Positions 30,593 to 39,815 of a stretch of DNA of 64,000 nucleotides are shown here, piece after piece. Origin of the DNA: Roseovarius sp. (GTDB lineage Bacteria; Pseudomonadota; Alphaproteobacteria; Rhodobacterales; Rhodobacteraceae); contig JACIYT010000008.1 of NCBI GenBank assembly GCA_014359765.1, forward strand, positions 1 to 64,000, written 5' to 3'. Every line of letters starts with the position of its first letter. Within the stretch, counting starts at the first letter, position 1. The notes under the pieces were generated by a model, which did not search any database, was not told the origin of the DNA, and saw nothing but the letters and a program-made list of their open reading frames with translations. Made by a program: the position numbers and the translations under genes.

Positions 30593-31369
30593 TCACGCGG
30601 CGGCGGTGGTGGCGCGCAGAAACCCGCGCAGCCGGTCGGATTGCGGATTGCCAAAGAGCGCCCCGGGCGGTCCCTCCTCCTCGATCAGGCCCTGATGGAG
30701 GAACACGACGTGATCGCTCACATCGGCGGCCATCTTCATGTCATGGGTGACGATCATCATGGTGCGCCCCTCAGCCGCCAGATCCCTGATGACACGGATC
30801 ACCTCCTGTTCCAGCTCGGGATCGAGCGCCGAGGTGGGTTCGTCGAACAGAAGCGCCTCGGGTTCCATGCAGAGCGCGCGGGCGATGGCCGCGCGCTGCT
30901 GCTGCCCGCCCGAGAGCTGCGCCGGCCAGGCGTCGCACTTGTCGCCGATGCCGACCTTGTCGAGATAGCCGCGCGCGGCGCGCTCCACCTCGGCACGGTC
31001 GCGCCCCAGCACCGTCACGGGGGCCTCCATCACGTTTTGCAGGATGGTCATGTGCGACCAGAGGTTGAACTGCTGGAACACCATGCAGAGCTTGGTGCGG
31101 ATGCGCAGCACCTGTTTGGGATCGGCAGGATGGCGGTGGAGCCCCTCGCCCTTCCAGCGCACCGGCTCGCCCTTGAAGAGGATATCGCCCTGCTGGCTGT
31201 CCTCGAGCAGGTTCGCGCAGCGCAAAATGGTGGATTTGCCCGAGCCCGACGAGCCGATGAGCGCGACGACATGCCCGCGCGGCGCGGCGATGCTCACGCC
31301 GCGGATCACCTCCTGCGCGCCATAGGCCTTGTGCAGGTTGCGAATCTCGATGACCGGCGGTTCCGACAC
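30593..31369 (-). CDS. Polar amino-acid ABC transporter ATP-binding protein (HisP-like)
   Basis: LIGSSGSGKSTILRCANLLE, LSGGQQQRAAIARALCMEPEALLFDEPTSALDPEL. Confidence 0.94.
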   Translation of the reverse strand: MSEPPVIEIRNLHKAYGAQEVIRGVSIAAPRGHVVALIGSSGSGKSTILRCANLLEDSQQGDILFKGEPVRWKGEGLHRHPADPKQVLRIRTKLCMVFQQFNLWSHMTILQNVMEAPVTVLGRDRAEVERAARGYLDKVGIGDKCDAWPAQLSGGQQQRAAIARALCMEPEALLFDEPTSALDPELEQEVIRVIRDLAAEGRTMMIVTHDMKMAADVSDHVVFLHQGLIEEEGPPGALFGNPQSDRLRGFLRATTAAA

Positions 31370-31527
31370 GCGCGCCCTCCCTGCTGGACGGTATCCCTGC
31401 TGTTACCCATCCGTGACATTAGGACATGTCGCGCCCGGGTGGAAACCTGTTTCAGACCGTCCGGCAGGCGAAATCGACGCCCCGGCGCGGATCGTGCCCA
31501 TGGACGGGGCAAGGCGCCCGGGCCGGA

Positions 31528-31974
31528 TCATCCCCGGGTTGTGCCCTGCACCCGCTGGCGGGCCTGCGCGCTCTCGATATCAGAAAGGCCGAGCAGGTTC
31601 GTCACCAGCCGGATGAGCGAATCCTCATGCGCCTCGCGCGCGCCATCGGCCAGCGCCACCTGCCAGAGCGCCTCGACCACCTCGGCGCGGGCCTCATGGG
31701 GCACGGCGTCCTTGATCGCGCGGGTGAAACGCACGGTGTCGGGCGCCTCGGCCTCGAGCGCCTCGGCGTCGGCGCGCAGCGCCTCGGCGGCACCGGGGCC
31801 GAGCGCGTAGCGCGCGGCGAGGATCGCCGTGATGCGCGCGCGCTCCTCGGCGTCGTAATGGCCATCGGCGCGCGCCAGCCGCACCATCAGCGCCGCAAGC
31901 GCCAGCCGTGCGTCGGCATCGGGAAGGGGATCGGGGGCGGGGGCCATCAGGCGCGAGAGGAAATCGGCAAACAT
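31528..31974 (-). CDS. TerB-family (tellurite resistance-like) protein
   Basis: ARLALAALMVRLARADGHYDAEERARITAILAARYALG...LWQVALADGAREAHEDSLIRLVTNLLGLSDIESAQARQRV. Confidence 0.82.
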   Translation of the reverse strand: MFADFLSRLMAPAPDPLPDADARLALAALMVRLARADGHYDAEERARITAILAARYALGPGAAEALRADAEALEAEAPDTVRFTRAIKDAVPHEARAEVVEALWQVALADGAREAHEDSLIRLVTNLLGLSDIESAQARQRVQGTTRG

Positions 31975-32013
31975 GGGGCCGATATAGCCCGGACACGCGC
32001 CCCCGCCAATGGC

Positions 32014-32787
32014 TCAGAGCGCGGTCCAGCCGCCATCGACGCTGATCGTGGTGCCGGTGATCTGCGCCGCCGCGTCCGAGCACAGGAACAGCGCCGTGCC
32101 GCCGATCTGTTCGGTGGTGGCGAATTCCTTGGAGGGCTGACGCTCGAGCATCACCTTTTCGATCACCTCCTCGCGGCCCATGCCGTATTTCTCCATCGTG
32201 TCGGGAATCTGCGCCTCGACCAGCGGGGTGAGCACATAGCCCGGACAGATCGCATTGGCGGTGATCGGCTCGCGCGCGGTTTCCAGCGCGGTGACCTTGG
32301 TCAGCCCGACGATGCCATGCTTGGCCGCGACATAGGCGGATTTGTAGGGGCTCGCCGTCAGGCCATGGGCCGAGGAAATATTGATGATGCGGCCCCAGCC
32401 GCGATCCCGCATCATGGGCAGCGCGGCGGCGGTGGTGTGAAAGGCCGAAGTGAGGTTGATGGCGATGATCGCATCCCATTTCGCGACGGGAAATTCCTCG
32501 ATCGGGGCGACATGCTGGATGCCGGCATTGTTGATCAGGATATCGCAGCCGCCGGCCTTCTCGATCAGCGCGCGGCACTCGTCGGCCTTCGACATGTCGG
32601 CCTTGATATAGCGCGCCTGCGTTCCGGTCTCTTCGGCGATTCGGCGCGCCAGCGCGTGATCCTCCTCCGAATCGGTAAAGGAATTGAGCACCACATGCGC
32701 ACCCGCGCGCGCGAGTTCCTCGGCGATGCCGAGGCCGATGCCCGAATTCGATCCGGTGATGACGGCGGTCTTGCCTTTGACACTCAT
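32014..32787 (-). CDS. bdhA: 3-hydroxybutyrate dehydrogenase
   Basis: SDR; MSVKGKTAVITGSNSGIGLGIAEELARAGAHVVLNSF, NNAGIQHVAPIEEFPVAKWDAIIAINLTSAFHTTAAALPMM, CPGYVLTPLVEAQIP. Confidence 0.9.
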   Translation of the reverse strand: MSVKGKTAVITGSNSGIGLGIAEELARAGAHVVLNSFTDSEEDHALARRIAEETGTQARYIKADMSKADECRALIEKAGGCDILINNAGIQHVAPIEEFPVAKWDAIIAINLTSAFHTTAAALPMMRDRGWGRIINISSAHGLTASPYKSAYVAAKHGIVGLTKVTALETAREPITANAICPGYVLTPLVEAQIPDTMEKYGMGREEVIEKVMLERQPSKEFATTEQIGGTALFLCSDAAAQITGTTISVDGGWTAL

Positions 32788-32875
32788 GCCCAGTCTCCCA
32801 ATGTTCAATGCACGCGCAGCATAGGTGCCGCATCTGCGAGATGCACGGGGAATACGCGGCCCGACCCCCGAGACC

Positions 32876-32903
32876 AAAAAAAACCCCGGCACAAGGCCGG
32901 GGT
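32876..32903 (-). terminator. Rho-independent terminator
   Basis: Minus strand ACCCCGGC CTTGT GCCGGGGT TTTTTTT; perfect 8-bp stem, long T tract. Confidence 0.88.
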
Positions 32904-32951
32904 ATAGTCATTGAGGCAGGTTTCATACAGGCAAGAAACCTATCGAGCAGT
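32876..32951 (-). ncRNA. Putative ~76-nt small RNA (or attenuated bdhA leader) with its own promoter and intrinsic terminator
   Basis: Minus strand: TTGGAC-17 nt-TATAAG promoter (32986..32958), stem-loop AGGTTTC-TTGCCTGTAT-GAAACCT (32941..32918), then ACCCCGGC-CTTGT-GCCGGGGT followed by a T-run reaching eight T (32903..32876). No coding gene on this strand between the promoter and terminator. Confidence 0.65.
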
Positions 32952-32957
32952 GCCCCT

Positions 32958-32986
32958 CTTATAATCCTTCGCGCAGCCCAGTCCAA
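32958..32986 (-). promoter_or_regulatory. Sigma70-like promoter
   Basis: Minus strand TTGGAC-(17)-TATAAG; -10 matches 5/6 and -35 4/6 of consensus. Confidence 0.6.
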
Positions 32987-33065
32987 GCTAAAAGTTTGAA
33001 AAGACGGGAATCCGGATTTACCCTGGCGCCCAATGAAACAAGGCAGGGCAGGAATCGTTGCGCAA

Positions 33066-34922
33066 ATGAGACCGGATTTTTTCCGCGCGGGCCGCGCGCT
33101 CATCGCCGTTCTGGCGCTCATCTGGGCCGCGCCCGTGGCGGGGGCCGGGCCGTCCCATGGCATAGCTATGTATGGCACCCCGGCCCTGCCACCGGATTTT
33201 GTGTCGCTGCCCTATGCCAACCCGGACGCGCCCAAGGGCGGGCGGATCGTCACCGGCAATGTCGGCAGCTTCGATTCGCTCAACCCGTTCATCCTGCGCG
33301 GGACCCCGCCCTGGCAACTGGCGCAGCTGACGCATGAGAGCCTGATGGGGCGATCCTTTGACGAGCCCTTCACGCTCTACGGGCTTCTGGCCGAATCGGT
33401 CGAGACCGACGCGGCGCGGACATGGGTCGAATTCACCCTGCGCGAGGAGGCGCGATTCTCCGATGGCAGCCCGGTCACGGTCGCGGATGTGATCTGGTCC
33501 TACGAGACATTGGGCAGGCGCGGGCATCCGCGCTATCGCGGCTTCCGGGACAAGGTGGCGGCGATCGAGGCGACGGGGCCGCGCTCTGTCCGCCTCACCT
33601 TTGCGGAAGAGGACCGAGAGCTGGCGCTGCTGGCGGGGCTGCGCCCGATCCTGCAAAAGGCGCAATGGGAGGGGCGCGATATTGCCGAGGCGGGGCTCGA
33701 CGATGTGCCACTCGGCACCGGACCCTATGTGGTGACGGATTACGAGGCGGGGCGTTTTGTCACGCTCACACGCAATCCCGACTATTGGGGCCGCGATCTG
33801 CCGCTCCGGCGCGGCACCGCCAATTTCGACGAGATCCGGATCGAGTTCTTCGGCGATGACACGGTGATGAAGGAGGCGTTCAAGGCCGGGCTTCTGAGCT
33901 ATGTGCGCGAGTTCAACGCCGAGGCCTGGGCCACGCAATACGATTTTCCCGCCGTCCGTCGCGGCGAGATCGTGCTGAGCGAAATTCCGCATGGCAAGCC
34001 CTCGGGCATGACCGGCTTCGTGATGAACACGCGGCGGCCTCCGCTCGATGACTGGCGGGTGCGCGAGGCGCTGATCACCGCGTTCAATTTCGAATACATC
34101 AACGACACGCTGACCGGCGGGCGACAGCCGCGCATCACCTCCTATTTCTCGGGCTCGGACCTGGCGATGCGGCCCGGCCCCGCGACGGGGCGCGTGCGCG
34201 ACCTGCTCCTGCCCTTCAGCGACACGCTCCTGCCCGGCACGCTGGAGGGCTATGCGCTGCCCGTGGGCGACGGCACCGCGCGCAACCGCGCCGCCCTGCG
34301 CCGGGCGCGCGCGCTGCTGGAGGAGGCGGGATGGCGCGTCAAGGGTGGCCGCCTCGTCAACAGTGACGGACGACCGCTGGAACTGACGGTGCTTTTGCAA
34401 CAGGACGGGCTCGTGGCGCAGACCGGGGCGATGATGGATATCTACGCCGCGGCCCTCGACCGGCTGGGGATCGGCCTGCGCGTCGAGACGGTGGATCGCG
34501 CGCAATATGCCGAGCGCGAGGCGCAGTTCGATTTCGACCTGACGATGATGCGCCGCGCGCTCTCGCTCAGCCCGGGCAACGAACAGTTCTTCTACTGGGG
34601 GGCGGAACATGCCGACACGCCAGGCAGCCGCAACCTGATGGGAATGCGCTCGCCCGCGGCCGAGGCGATGATCCGCGCCATGGTGACGGCGCGCACGCAG
34701 GAGGAATTCACCGCCGCCACCCGCGCGCTCGACCGGGTGCTGACGGCGGGGCGCTATGTCATCCCGATCCACCGATATGCCGAGGGCCGTATTGCCCACA
34801 GGGCCGATCTGACCTATCCTCGCGAGAACCTGCCGATCTATGGCGACGGGATCCACTTTCTCCCCGAGGTCTGGTGGCAGGAGACACAGGCGACGAAAGC
34901 CGGAAACGACGAAAGCCGGTAA
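33066..34922 (+). CDS. Peptide/oligopeptide ABC transporter substrate-binding protein (family 5, YejA-like)
   Basis: Signal peptide; HGIAMYGTPALPPDFVSLPYANPDAPKGGRIVTGNVGSFDSLNPFILRGTPP; LGTGPYVVTDYEAGRFVTLTRNPDYWGRDLP. Confidence 0.9.
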   Translation: MRPDFFRAGRALIAVLALIWAAPVAGAGPSHGIAMYGTPALPPDFVSLPYANPDAPKGGRIVTGNVGSFDSLNPFILRGTPPWQLAQLTHESLMGRSFDEPFTLYGLLAESVETDAARTWVEFTLREEARFSDGSPVTVADVIWSYETLGRRGHPRYRGFRDKVAAIEATGPRSVRLTFAEEDRELALLAGLRPILQKAQWEGRDIAEAGLDDVPLGTGPYVVTDYEAGRFVTLTRNPDYWGRDLPLRRGTANFDEIRIEFFGDDTVMKEAFKAGLLSYVREFNAEAWATQYDFPAVRRGEIVLSEIPHGKPSGMTGFVMNTRRPPLDDWRVREALITAFNFEYINDTLTGGRQPRITSYFSGSDLAMRPGPATGRVRDLLLPFSDTLLPGTLEGYALPVGDGTARNRAALRRARALLEEAGWRVKGGRLVNSDGRPLELTVLLQQDGLVAQTGAMMDIYAAALDRLGIGLRVETVDRAQYAEREAQFDFDLTMMRRALSLSPGNEQFFYWGAEHADTPGSRNLMGMRSPAAEAMIRAMVTARTQEEFTAATRALDRVLTAGRYVIPIHRYAEGRIAHRADLTYPRENLPIYGDGIHFLPEVWWQETQATKAGNDESR

Positions 34923-34954
34923 CTGAGCGGCAACCAGAGGCACAGGCGATCCAG

Positions 34955-35068
34955 ATGCGATTTCTTCTCCTTATTTCCCTGCTCGCGGGGCTCGCGGCCT
35001 GCAATACCGTCGAGGGCGTGGGGCGCGACATTTCCGGCGCGGCGCGCGGCGTCAAGAACGCGCTCTGA
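34955..35068 (+). CDS. Entericidin A/B-like small lipoprotein, 37 aa
   Basis: [37 protein letters not shown]; lipobox LAAC and entericidin-like [11 protein letters not shown]. Confidence 0.85.
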   Translation: MRFLLLISLLAGLAACNTVEGVGRDISGAARGVKNAL

Positions 35069-35133
35069 GCGGGCGGGCGCGCGCGGACGGCTTTCGCCTT
35101 GACGCCCCGCGCCATCGTGTCAGAACCACCCCC

Positions 35134-36171
35134 ATGAGCACCGCAACCCTCACCATCGACCTCGATGCGCTCGTCGCCAACTGGCGCGCGCTCGACGCCC
35201 GCAACAGCGGCGAGACCGCCGCCGTGGTCAAGGCCGATGCCTATGGCCTCGGGATGGCGCCGGTGGCGCGGGCGCTGATGCGCGCGGGCGCGCGGCAGTT
35301 CTTTGTCGCCGTAGCCGAGGAAGGCGCGGGCCTGCGCGAAATCCTGGGCGACAGCGTCACGATACACGTCTTTTCCGGCCATATGCCGGGGGATGCGGAC
35401 ATGATCGGCGATTGCGCCCTCGTGCCGATGCTCAATTCGGTCGAGCAACTCATCCGCCATGCCGAGGCGCTGCCGGGCGCGCCCTTTGGCATCCAGCTCG
35501 ACACCGGCATGAACCGGCTGGGGATGGAACCCGCCGAATGGCAGGCGGTGCGCGAGATCGCGCTGGCGCAATCCCCTGCCCTCATCATGTCGCACCTGGC
35601 CTGCGCCGATGAGCCCGATCATCCGATGAACGCGCGCCAGCTTGCCGCCTTTCGTGCGATGACCGACGGGCTCGGCATTCCCCGCAGCCTCGCCAATACC
35701 GGCGCGGTGCTGCTCGGGCCCGACTATCATTTCGACCTCGCCCGCCCCGGCATCGGGGTCTATGGCGGCGCGCCCTTTGGCGATGCGCGGCCCGTGGTGA
35801 CGCTCGACATTCCGGTGATCCAGTGCCGCGACCTCGAGCCGGGCGAGAGCGTGGGCTATGGCTGCGATTTCGTGGCCAGCCGCCCCACGCGCATCGCCAC
35901 GGTCGCGGCGGGCTATGCCGACGGCATCCTGCGCGCCATGGGGCCGCGAACGAGCCTCTGGGCCGAGGACACCCCCTGCCCCATCGCGGGGCGGATCTCG
36001 ATGGACCTGATCGGCGTCGATGTGACGGGTCTCGACCACGATCCCGGGAGCCTGCGCTTGCTGGGCGCGCAGCAGGGCATCGACGATCTCGCCGACAATG
36101 CCGGCACCATCGGCTATGAAATCCTGACCTCACTGGGGGCGCGCCATGCGCGGCGCCATATCGGCGGATGA
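35134..36171 (+). CDS. alr: Alanine racemase
   Basis: [18 protein letters not shown] (PLP Lys), [38 protein letters not shown]. Confidence 0.95.
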   Translation: MSTATLTIDLDALVANWRALDARNSGETAAVVKADAYGLGMAPVARALMRAGARQFFVAVAEEGAGLREILGDSVTIHVFSGHMPGDADMIGDCALVPMLNSVEQLIRHAEALPGAPFGIQLDTGMNRLGMEPAEWQAVREIALAQSPALIMSHLACADEPDHPMNARQLAAFRAMTDGLGIPRSLANTGAVLLGPDYHFDLARPGIGVYGGAPFGDARPVVTLDIPVIQCRDLEPGESVGYGCDFVASRPTRIATVAAGYADGILRAMGPRTSLWAEDTPCPIAGRISMDLIGVDVTGLDHDPGSLRLLGAQQGIDDLADNAGTIGYEILTSLGARHARRHIGG

Positions 36172-36953
36172 ACATGATCGCGGCCTTTCTCGCGGCGCTC
36201 GGCCGCAGCGTTCTGGCGGGGCTCGCCGGAATGGGGCGCTTTGCGCTCTTTGCGTCGGAGACCGTGAGCCACCTCGCGCGCCCGCCCTTCTACTGGCGCG
36301 AATTCGGCCATGCGCTGATGCAGATCGGCTGGCTGTCGCTGCCGGTGGTGGGGATGACGGCGCTGTTCACCGGTGGCGCGCTGGCGCTTCAGATCTATGC
36401 CGGCGGCGCGCGGTTCAACGCCGAGACGGTGGTGCCCTCGATCGTGGCCATCGGGCTCACGCGCGAGCTGGGGCCTGTTCTGGGCGGGCTCATGGTGGCC
36501 GCGCGCGTGGCCTCCTCCATCGCCGCCGAGATCGGCACGATGAAGGTGACCGAGCAGATCGACGCGCTGACCACGCTTTCGACCAACCCGATGAAATACC
36601 TCACCTTGCCGCGCGTGCTGGCGGCCACGCTCGCCGTGCCGCTGCTGGTGGGCGTGGGTGACGTGATCGGGATCATGGGGGGGTTCATGGTGGGGGTCGG
36701 GCGGCTCGATTTCGGGGCGGGCACCTATCTCAAGACCACGATTGATTTTCTCGAAACCTGGGATGTGGTCTCGGGGCTGATCAAGGGGGCGGTGTTTGGC
36801 TGCATCGTGGCGCTGATGGGGTGCTATCACGGGATGAATTCGGGCCGCGGCGCGCAGGGCGTGGGCGGGGCCACCAAGACGGCTGTGGTCGCAGCCTCGG
36901 TGCTGATCCTCGCCGCCAACTATGTGCTGACCGAGGTGTTTTTCTCCACATGA
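36168..36953 (+). CDS. MlaE-family ABC transporter permease
   Basis: [71 protein letters not shown]. Confidence 0.93.
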   Translation: MNMIAAFLAALGRSVLAGLAGMGRFALFASETVSHLARPPFYWREFGHALMQIGWLSLPVVGMTALFTGGALALQIYAGGARFNAETVVPSIVAIGLTRELGPVLGGLMVAARVASSIAAEIGTMKVTEQIDALTTLSTNPMKYLTLPRVLAATLAVPLLVGVGDVIGIMGGFMVGVGRLDFGAGTYLKTTIDFLETWDVVSGLIKGAVFGCIVALMGCYHGMNSGRGAQGVGGATKTAVVAASVLILAANYVLTEVFFST

Positions 36954-37696
36954 TCGAGCTGAGCGACGTTCACAAGGCCTTTGGCGCGAACCGCGTGCTG
37001 CGCGGGGTCAACCTGACGATCGACACCGGCACCTCCATGGTGATCATCGGCGGATCGGGCAGTGGCAAGTCGGTGCTGCTCAAGTGCATCCTCGGCCTGG
37101 TGCGCCCCGACAGCGGAACGATCACGCTCGATGGGCAGGACGTGACGCAGGGCGACCGCGACGCCTTTCTCGCCCGCTTCGGGATGCTGTTTCAGGGCGG
37201 GGCGCTGTTCGATTCGCTGCCGGTGTGGCAAAATGTTGCCTTTCGCCTGCTGCGCGGCTCGCTCAAGCGCCCGGCGAGCGAGGCGCGCGAGATCGCGCTG
37301 GAAAAGCTGCGCCGCGTGGGCCTCACCCCCGATGTCGCCGACAAGTTCCCCGCCGAGCTCTCGGGCGGGATGCAAAAGCGCGTGGGGCTCGCCCGCGCCA
37401 TTGCCGCCGAGCCCGAGATCATCTTCTTCGACGAGCCGACCACCGGCCTCGATCCGATCATGTCGGGCGTGATCAACGAATTGATCCGCGAGATCGTGGT
37501 GGAAATGGGCGCGACCGCCATGACCATCACCCATGACATGACGAGCGTGCGCGCCATCGCCGACAACGTGGCGATGCTCCATGACGGGGTGATCCAGTGG
37601 ACCGGGCCGGTGGGCAAGATGGACGATTCGGGTGATCCCTATCTCGACCAGTTCATCCACGGACGCGCCGAGGGGCCGATCGCGGCGGTGCGCTGA
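36950..37696 (+). CDS. MlaF-like ABC transporter ATP-binding protein
   Basis: IIGGSGSGKSVLLKCILGLVRPDSGTI, ELSGGMQKRVGLARAIAAEPEIIFFDEPTTGLDPIMSGVI. Confidence 0.93.
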   Translation: MIELSDVHKAFGANRVLRGVNLTIDTGTSMVIIGGSGSGKSVLLKCILGLVRPDSGTITLDGQDVTQGDRDAFLARFGMLFQGGALFDSLPVWQNVAFRLLRGSLKRPASEAREIALEKLRRVGLTPDVADKFPAELSGGMQKRVGLARAIAAEPEIIFFDEPTTGLDPIMSGVINELIREIVVEMGATAMTITHDMTSVRAIADNVAMLHDGVIQWTGPVGKMDDSGDPYLDQFIHGRAEGPIAAVR

Positions 37697-37748
37697 GCCA
37701 TGCGCCCGCGGCATTTGACGCGCGGCCCGCGCACTGGCATGTGAGGGC

Positions 37749-39113
37749 ATGGCGAAATCCTCTGCCTTTTCCTGCACCGCCTGCGGTGCCACGCATACCC
37801 GCTGGTCAGGGCGCTGCGAGGCGTGCGGCGAATGGAATTCCATCGTCGAGGAGGCCCCCCTCTCCGAAGGCCCCAAGGGGCGCGGCCTCGGCGCGCGGCG
37901 CGGCAGCGCCATCGTGCTCGGCGATCTGGCCGCCGACGAGCCGCCACCGCCGCGCACCCTCTCGGGGCTGGCCGAGCTCGACCGCGTGCTCGGCGGTGGC
38001 CTCGTGCCCGCCAGCGCCATCCTTGTCGGCGGCGATCCCGGAATCGGCAAATCGACGCTTCTGTTGCAGGCCGCCGCGCGCTTTGCCGGGGCGGGGCTGA
38101 AAACCGTCTATGTCACCGGCGAGGAGGCGCGCGCGCAGGTGCGGATGCGCGCCGAACGGCTGGGGCTGCGGCAGGCGCCGGTGCAGCTTGCCGCCGCCAC
38201 CAGCCTGCGCGACATCCTGACCACGCTGGAGACGGAGCGCCCCGATCTGGTGATCGTCGATTCGATCCAGACCATGTGGTCGGACATGATCGAGGCCGCG
38301 CCGGGCAGCGTGAGCCAGGTCCGCGCCGCCGCGCATGAGCTCACCAGTTTTGCCAAGCGCCGCGGCACCAGCGTGATCCTTGTGGGCCATGTCACCAAGG
38401 ACGGCCAGATCGCAGGCCCCCGCGTGGTCGAGCACATGGTCGATTGCGTGCTCTATTTCGAGGGCGAGCGCGGCCATCAGTTCCGCATCCTGCGCTCGGT
38501 CAAGAACCGCTTCGGCCCCGCCGACGAGATCGGCGTGTTCGAGATGACCGGCAGCGGTCTCGCGGAGGTCGCCAACCCCTCGGCGCTGTTTCTCGCGGGG
38601 CGCGGCGCGCCGGCGCCCGGCTCGGTCGTCTTCGCTGGCGTCGAGGGCACGCGGCCGCTGCTGGTCGAGCTTCAGGCGCTGGTCGCCCCCACTCCCCACG
38701 CCCAGCCCCGCCGCGCCGTGGTGGGATGGGACGGCGCGCGGCTGGCGATGATCCTCGCCGTGCTCGAGGCGCGCTGCGGCATCCCCTTCGCCGGGCTCGA
38801 TGTCTATCTCAACGTGGCGGGGGGCTTGCGCATCACCGAGCCTGCCGCCGATCTCGCCGTCGCCGCAGCCCTCCTGAGCGCGCGCGAGGATGTGGCGATC
38901 CCCCCAGAGACCGTGGTTTTCGGCGAAATCAGCCTCTCGGGCGCGCTGCGCCCCGTGGGCCAGACCGAAAACAGGTTGAAAGAGGCGCAAAAACTTGGTT
39001 TCACCAGCGCAATCGTGCCATCCGGGGGCAAACCCGGCGGCGCAAGCGGCCTCAGCCTGACCCGGATGGGCGATCTGGTGGCCTTCGTGGGCGAGGTATT
39101 CGGCGCAGGCTAG
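37749..39113 (+). CDS. radA: DNA repair protein RadA
   Basis: Zn finger CTACGATHTRWSGRCEACGEWN, GGDPGIGKSTLLLQAAA, KNRFGPADEIGVFEM, Lon-like domain. Confidence 0.95.
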   Translation: MAKSSAFSCTACGATHTRWSGRCEACGEWNSIVEEAPLSEGPKGRGLGARRGSAIVLGDLAADEPPPPRTLSGLAELDRVLGGGLVPASAILVGGDPGIGKSTLLLQAAARFAGAGLKTVYVTGEEARAQVRMRAERLGLRQAPVQLAAATSLRDILTTLETERPDLVIVDSIQTMWSDMIEAAPGSVSQVRAAAHELTSFAKRRGTSVILVGHVTKDGQIAGPRVVEHMVDCVLYFEGERGHQFRILRSVKNRFGPADEIGVFEMTGSGLAEVANPSALFLAGRGAPAPGSVVFAGVEGTRPLLVELQALVAPTPHAQPRRAVVGWDGARLAMILAVLEARCGIPFAGLDVYLNVAGGLRITEPAADLAVAAALLSAREDVAIPPETVVFGEISLSGALRPVGQTENRLKEAQKLGFTSAIVPSGGKPGGASGLSLTRMGDLVAFVGEVFGAG

Positions 39114-39137
39114 GCGCCCCAGGGGACAGGACGCGGC

Positions 39138-39701
39138 ATGGACGGCTTTACCATCATCGACGGGGTCGTGGGGATCTTCATTCTGGTCTCGGCGCTCCTG
39201 GCCTATTCGCGCGGGCTGGTGCGCGAGGCGCTGGCCATCGGGGGCTGGATCGTGGCGGGGATCGTGGCCTTTCTCTTCGCGCCGCAGGTGGAACCGCTGG
39301 TCAAGGAAGTGCCGGTGGTGGGCGAATTCATCGCCGACAGCTGCGAACTCAGCATGATCGGGGCCTTTGCCGCCGTCTTTGCCGTGGCGCTGATCGTGGC
39401 CTCGCTGATCACCCCGCTGTTTTCCTCGGTGGTTCAGCGCTCGGCCGTGGGCGGGGTGGATCAGGGGCTCGGCTTCGTCTTTGGCGTGGCGCGCGGCATG
39501 CTGCTCGTCGCCATCGCCTATTTCGTCTATGAAACGATGATCAGCGCGCAGAGCGTCGCCATGATCGACGACAGCCGCTCGGCGCGGGTCTTTGCGCAAG
39601 TCACCAACGCCGTGAGCGAGCGCGAGCCCGAACAGGCGCTGGGCTGGATCACCCGGCAATACGAGGCGCTCGTGGGCAATTGCGACGCCACCGATCTGTG
39701 A
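39138..39701 (+). CDS. cvpA: CvpA family protein
   Basis: IDGVVGIFILVSALLAYSRGLVREALAIGGWIVAGIVAFLFAPQVEPLV; directly upstream of purF. Confidence 0.9.
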   Translation: MDGFTIIDGVVGIFILVSALLAYSRGLVREALAIGGWIVAGIVAFLFAPQVEPLVKEVPVVGEFIADSCELSMIGAFAAVFAVALIVASLITPLFSSVVQRSAVGGVDQGLGFVFGVARGMLLVAIAYFVYETMISAQSVAMIDDSRSARVFAQVTNAVSEREPEQALGWITRQYEALVGNCDATDL

Positions 39702-39815
39702 GCGCGGGCGCCCCTGGCCCCGGGGGACGACGGGGTTCGTGATAGTTCCGTGACACTCGGGCCGTGAGGGCGTAAGAGAGGCCCCGAGCGACCTGCACGG
39801 ATTCGGAGCCTGCCC

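Noticed and set aside
32860-32928. Leader peptide ATGAAACCTGCCTCAATG... inside the putative sRNA
   Set aside because: No ribosome-binding site, and the frame runs through the terminator as a spurious ORF; no amino-acid run typical of attenuation.
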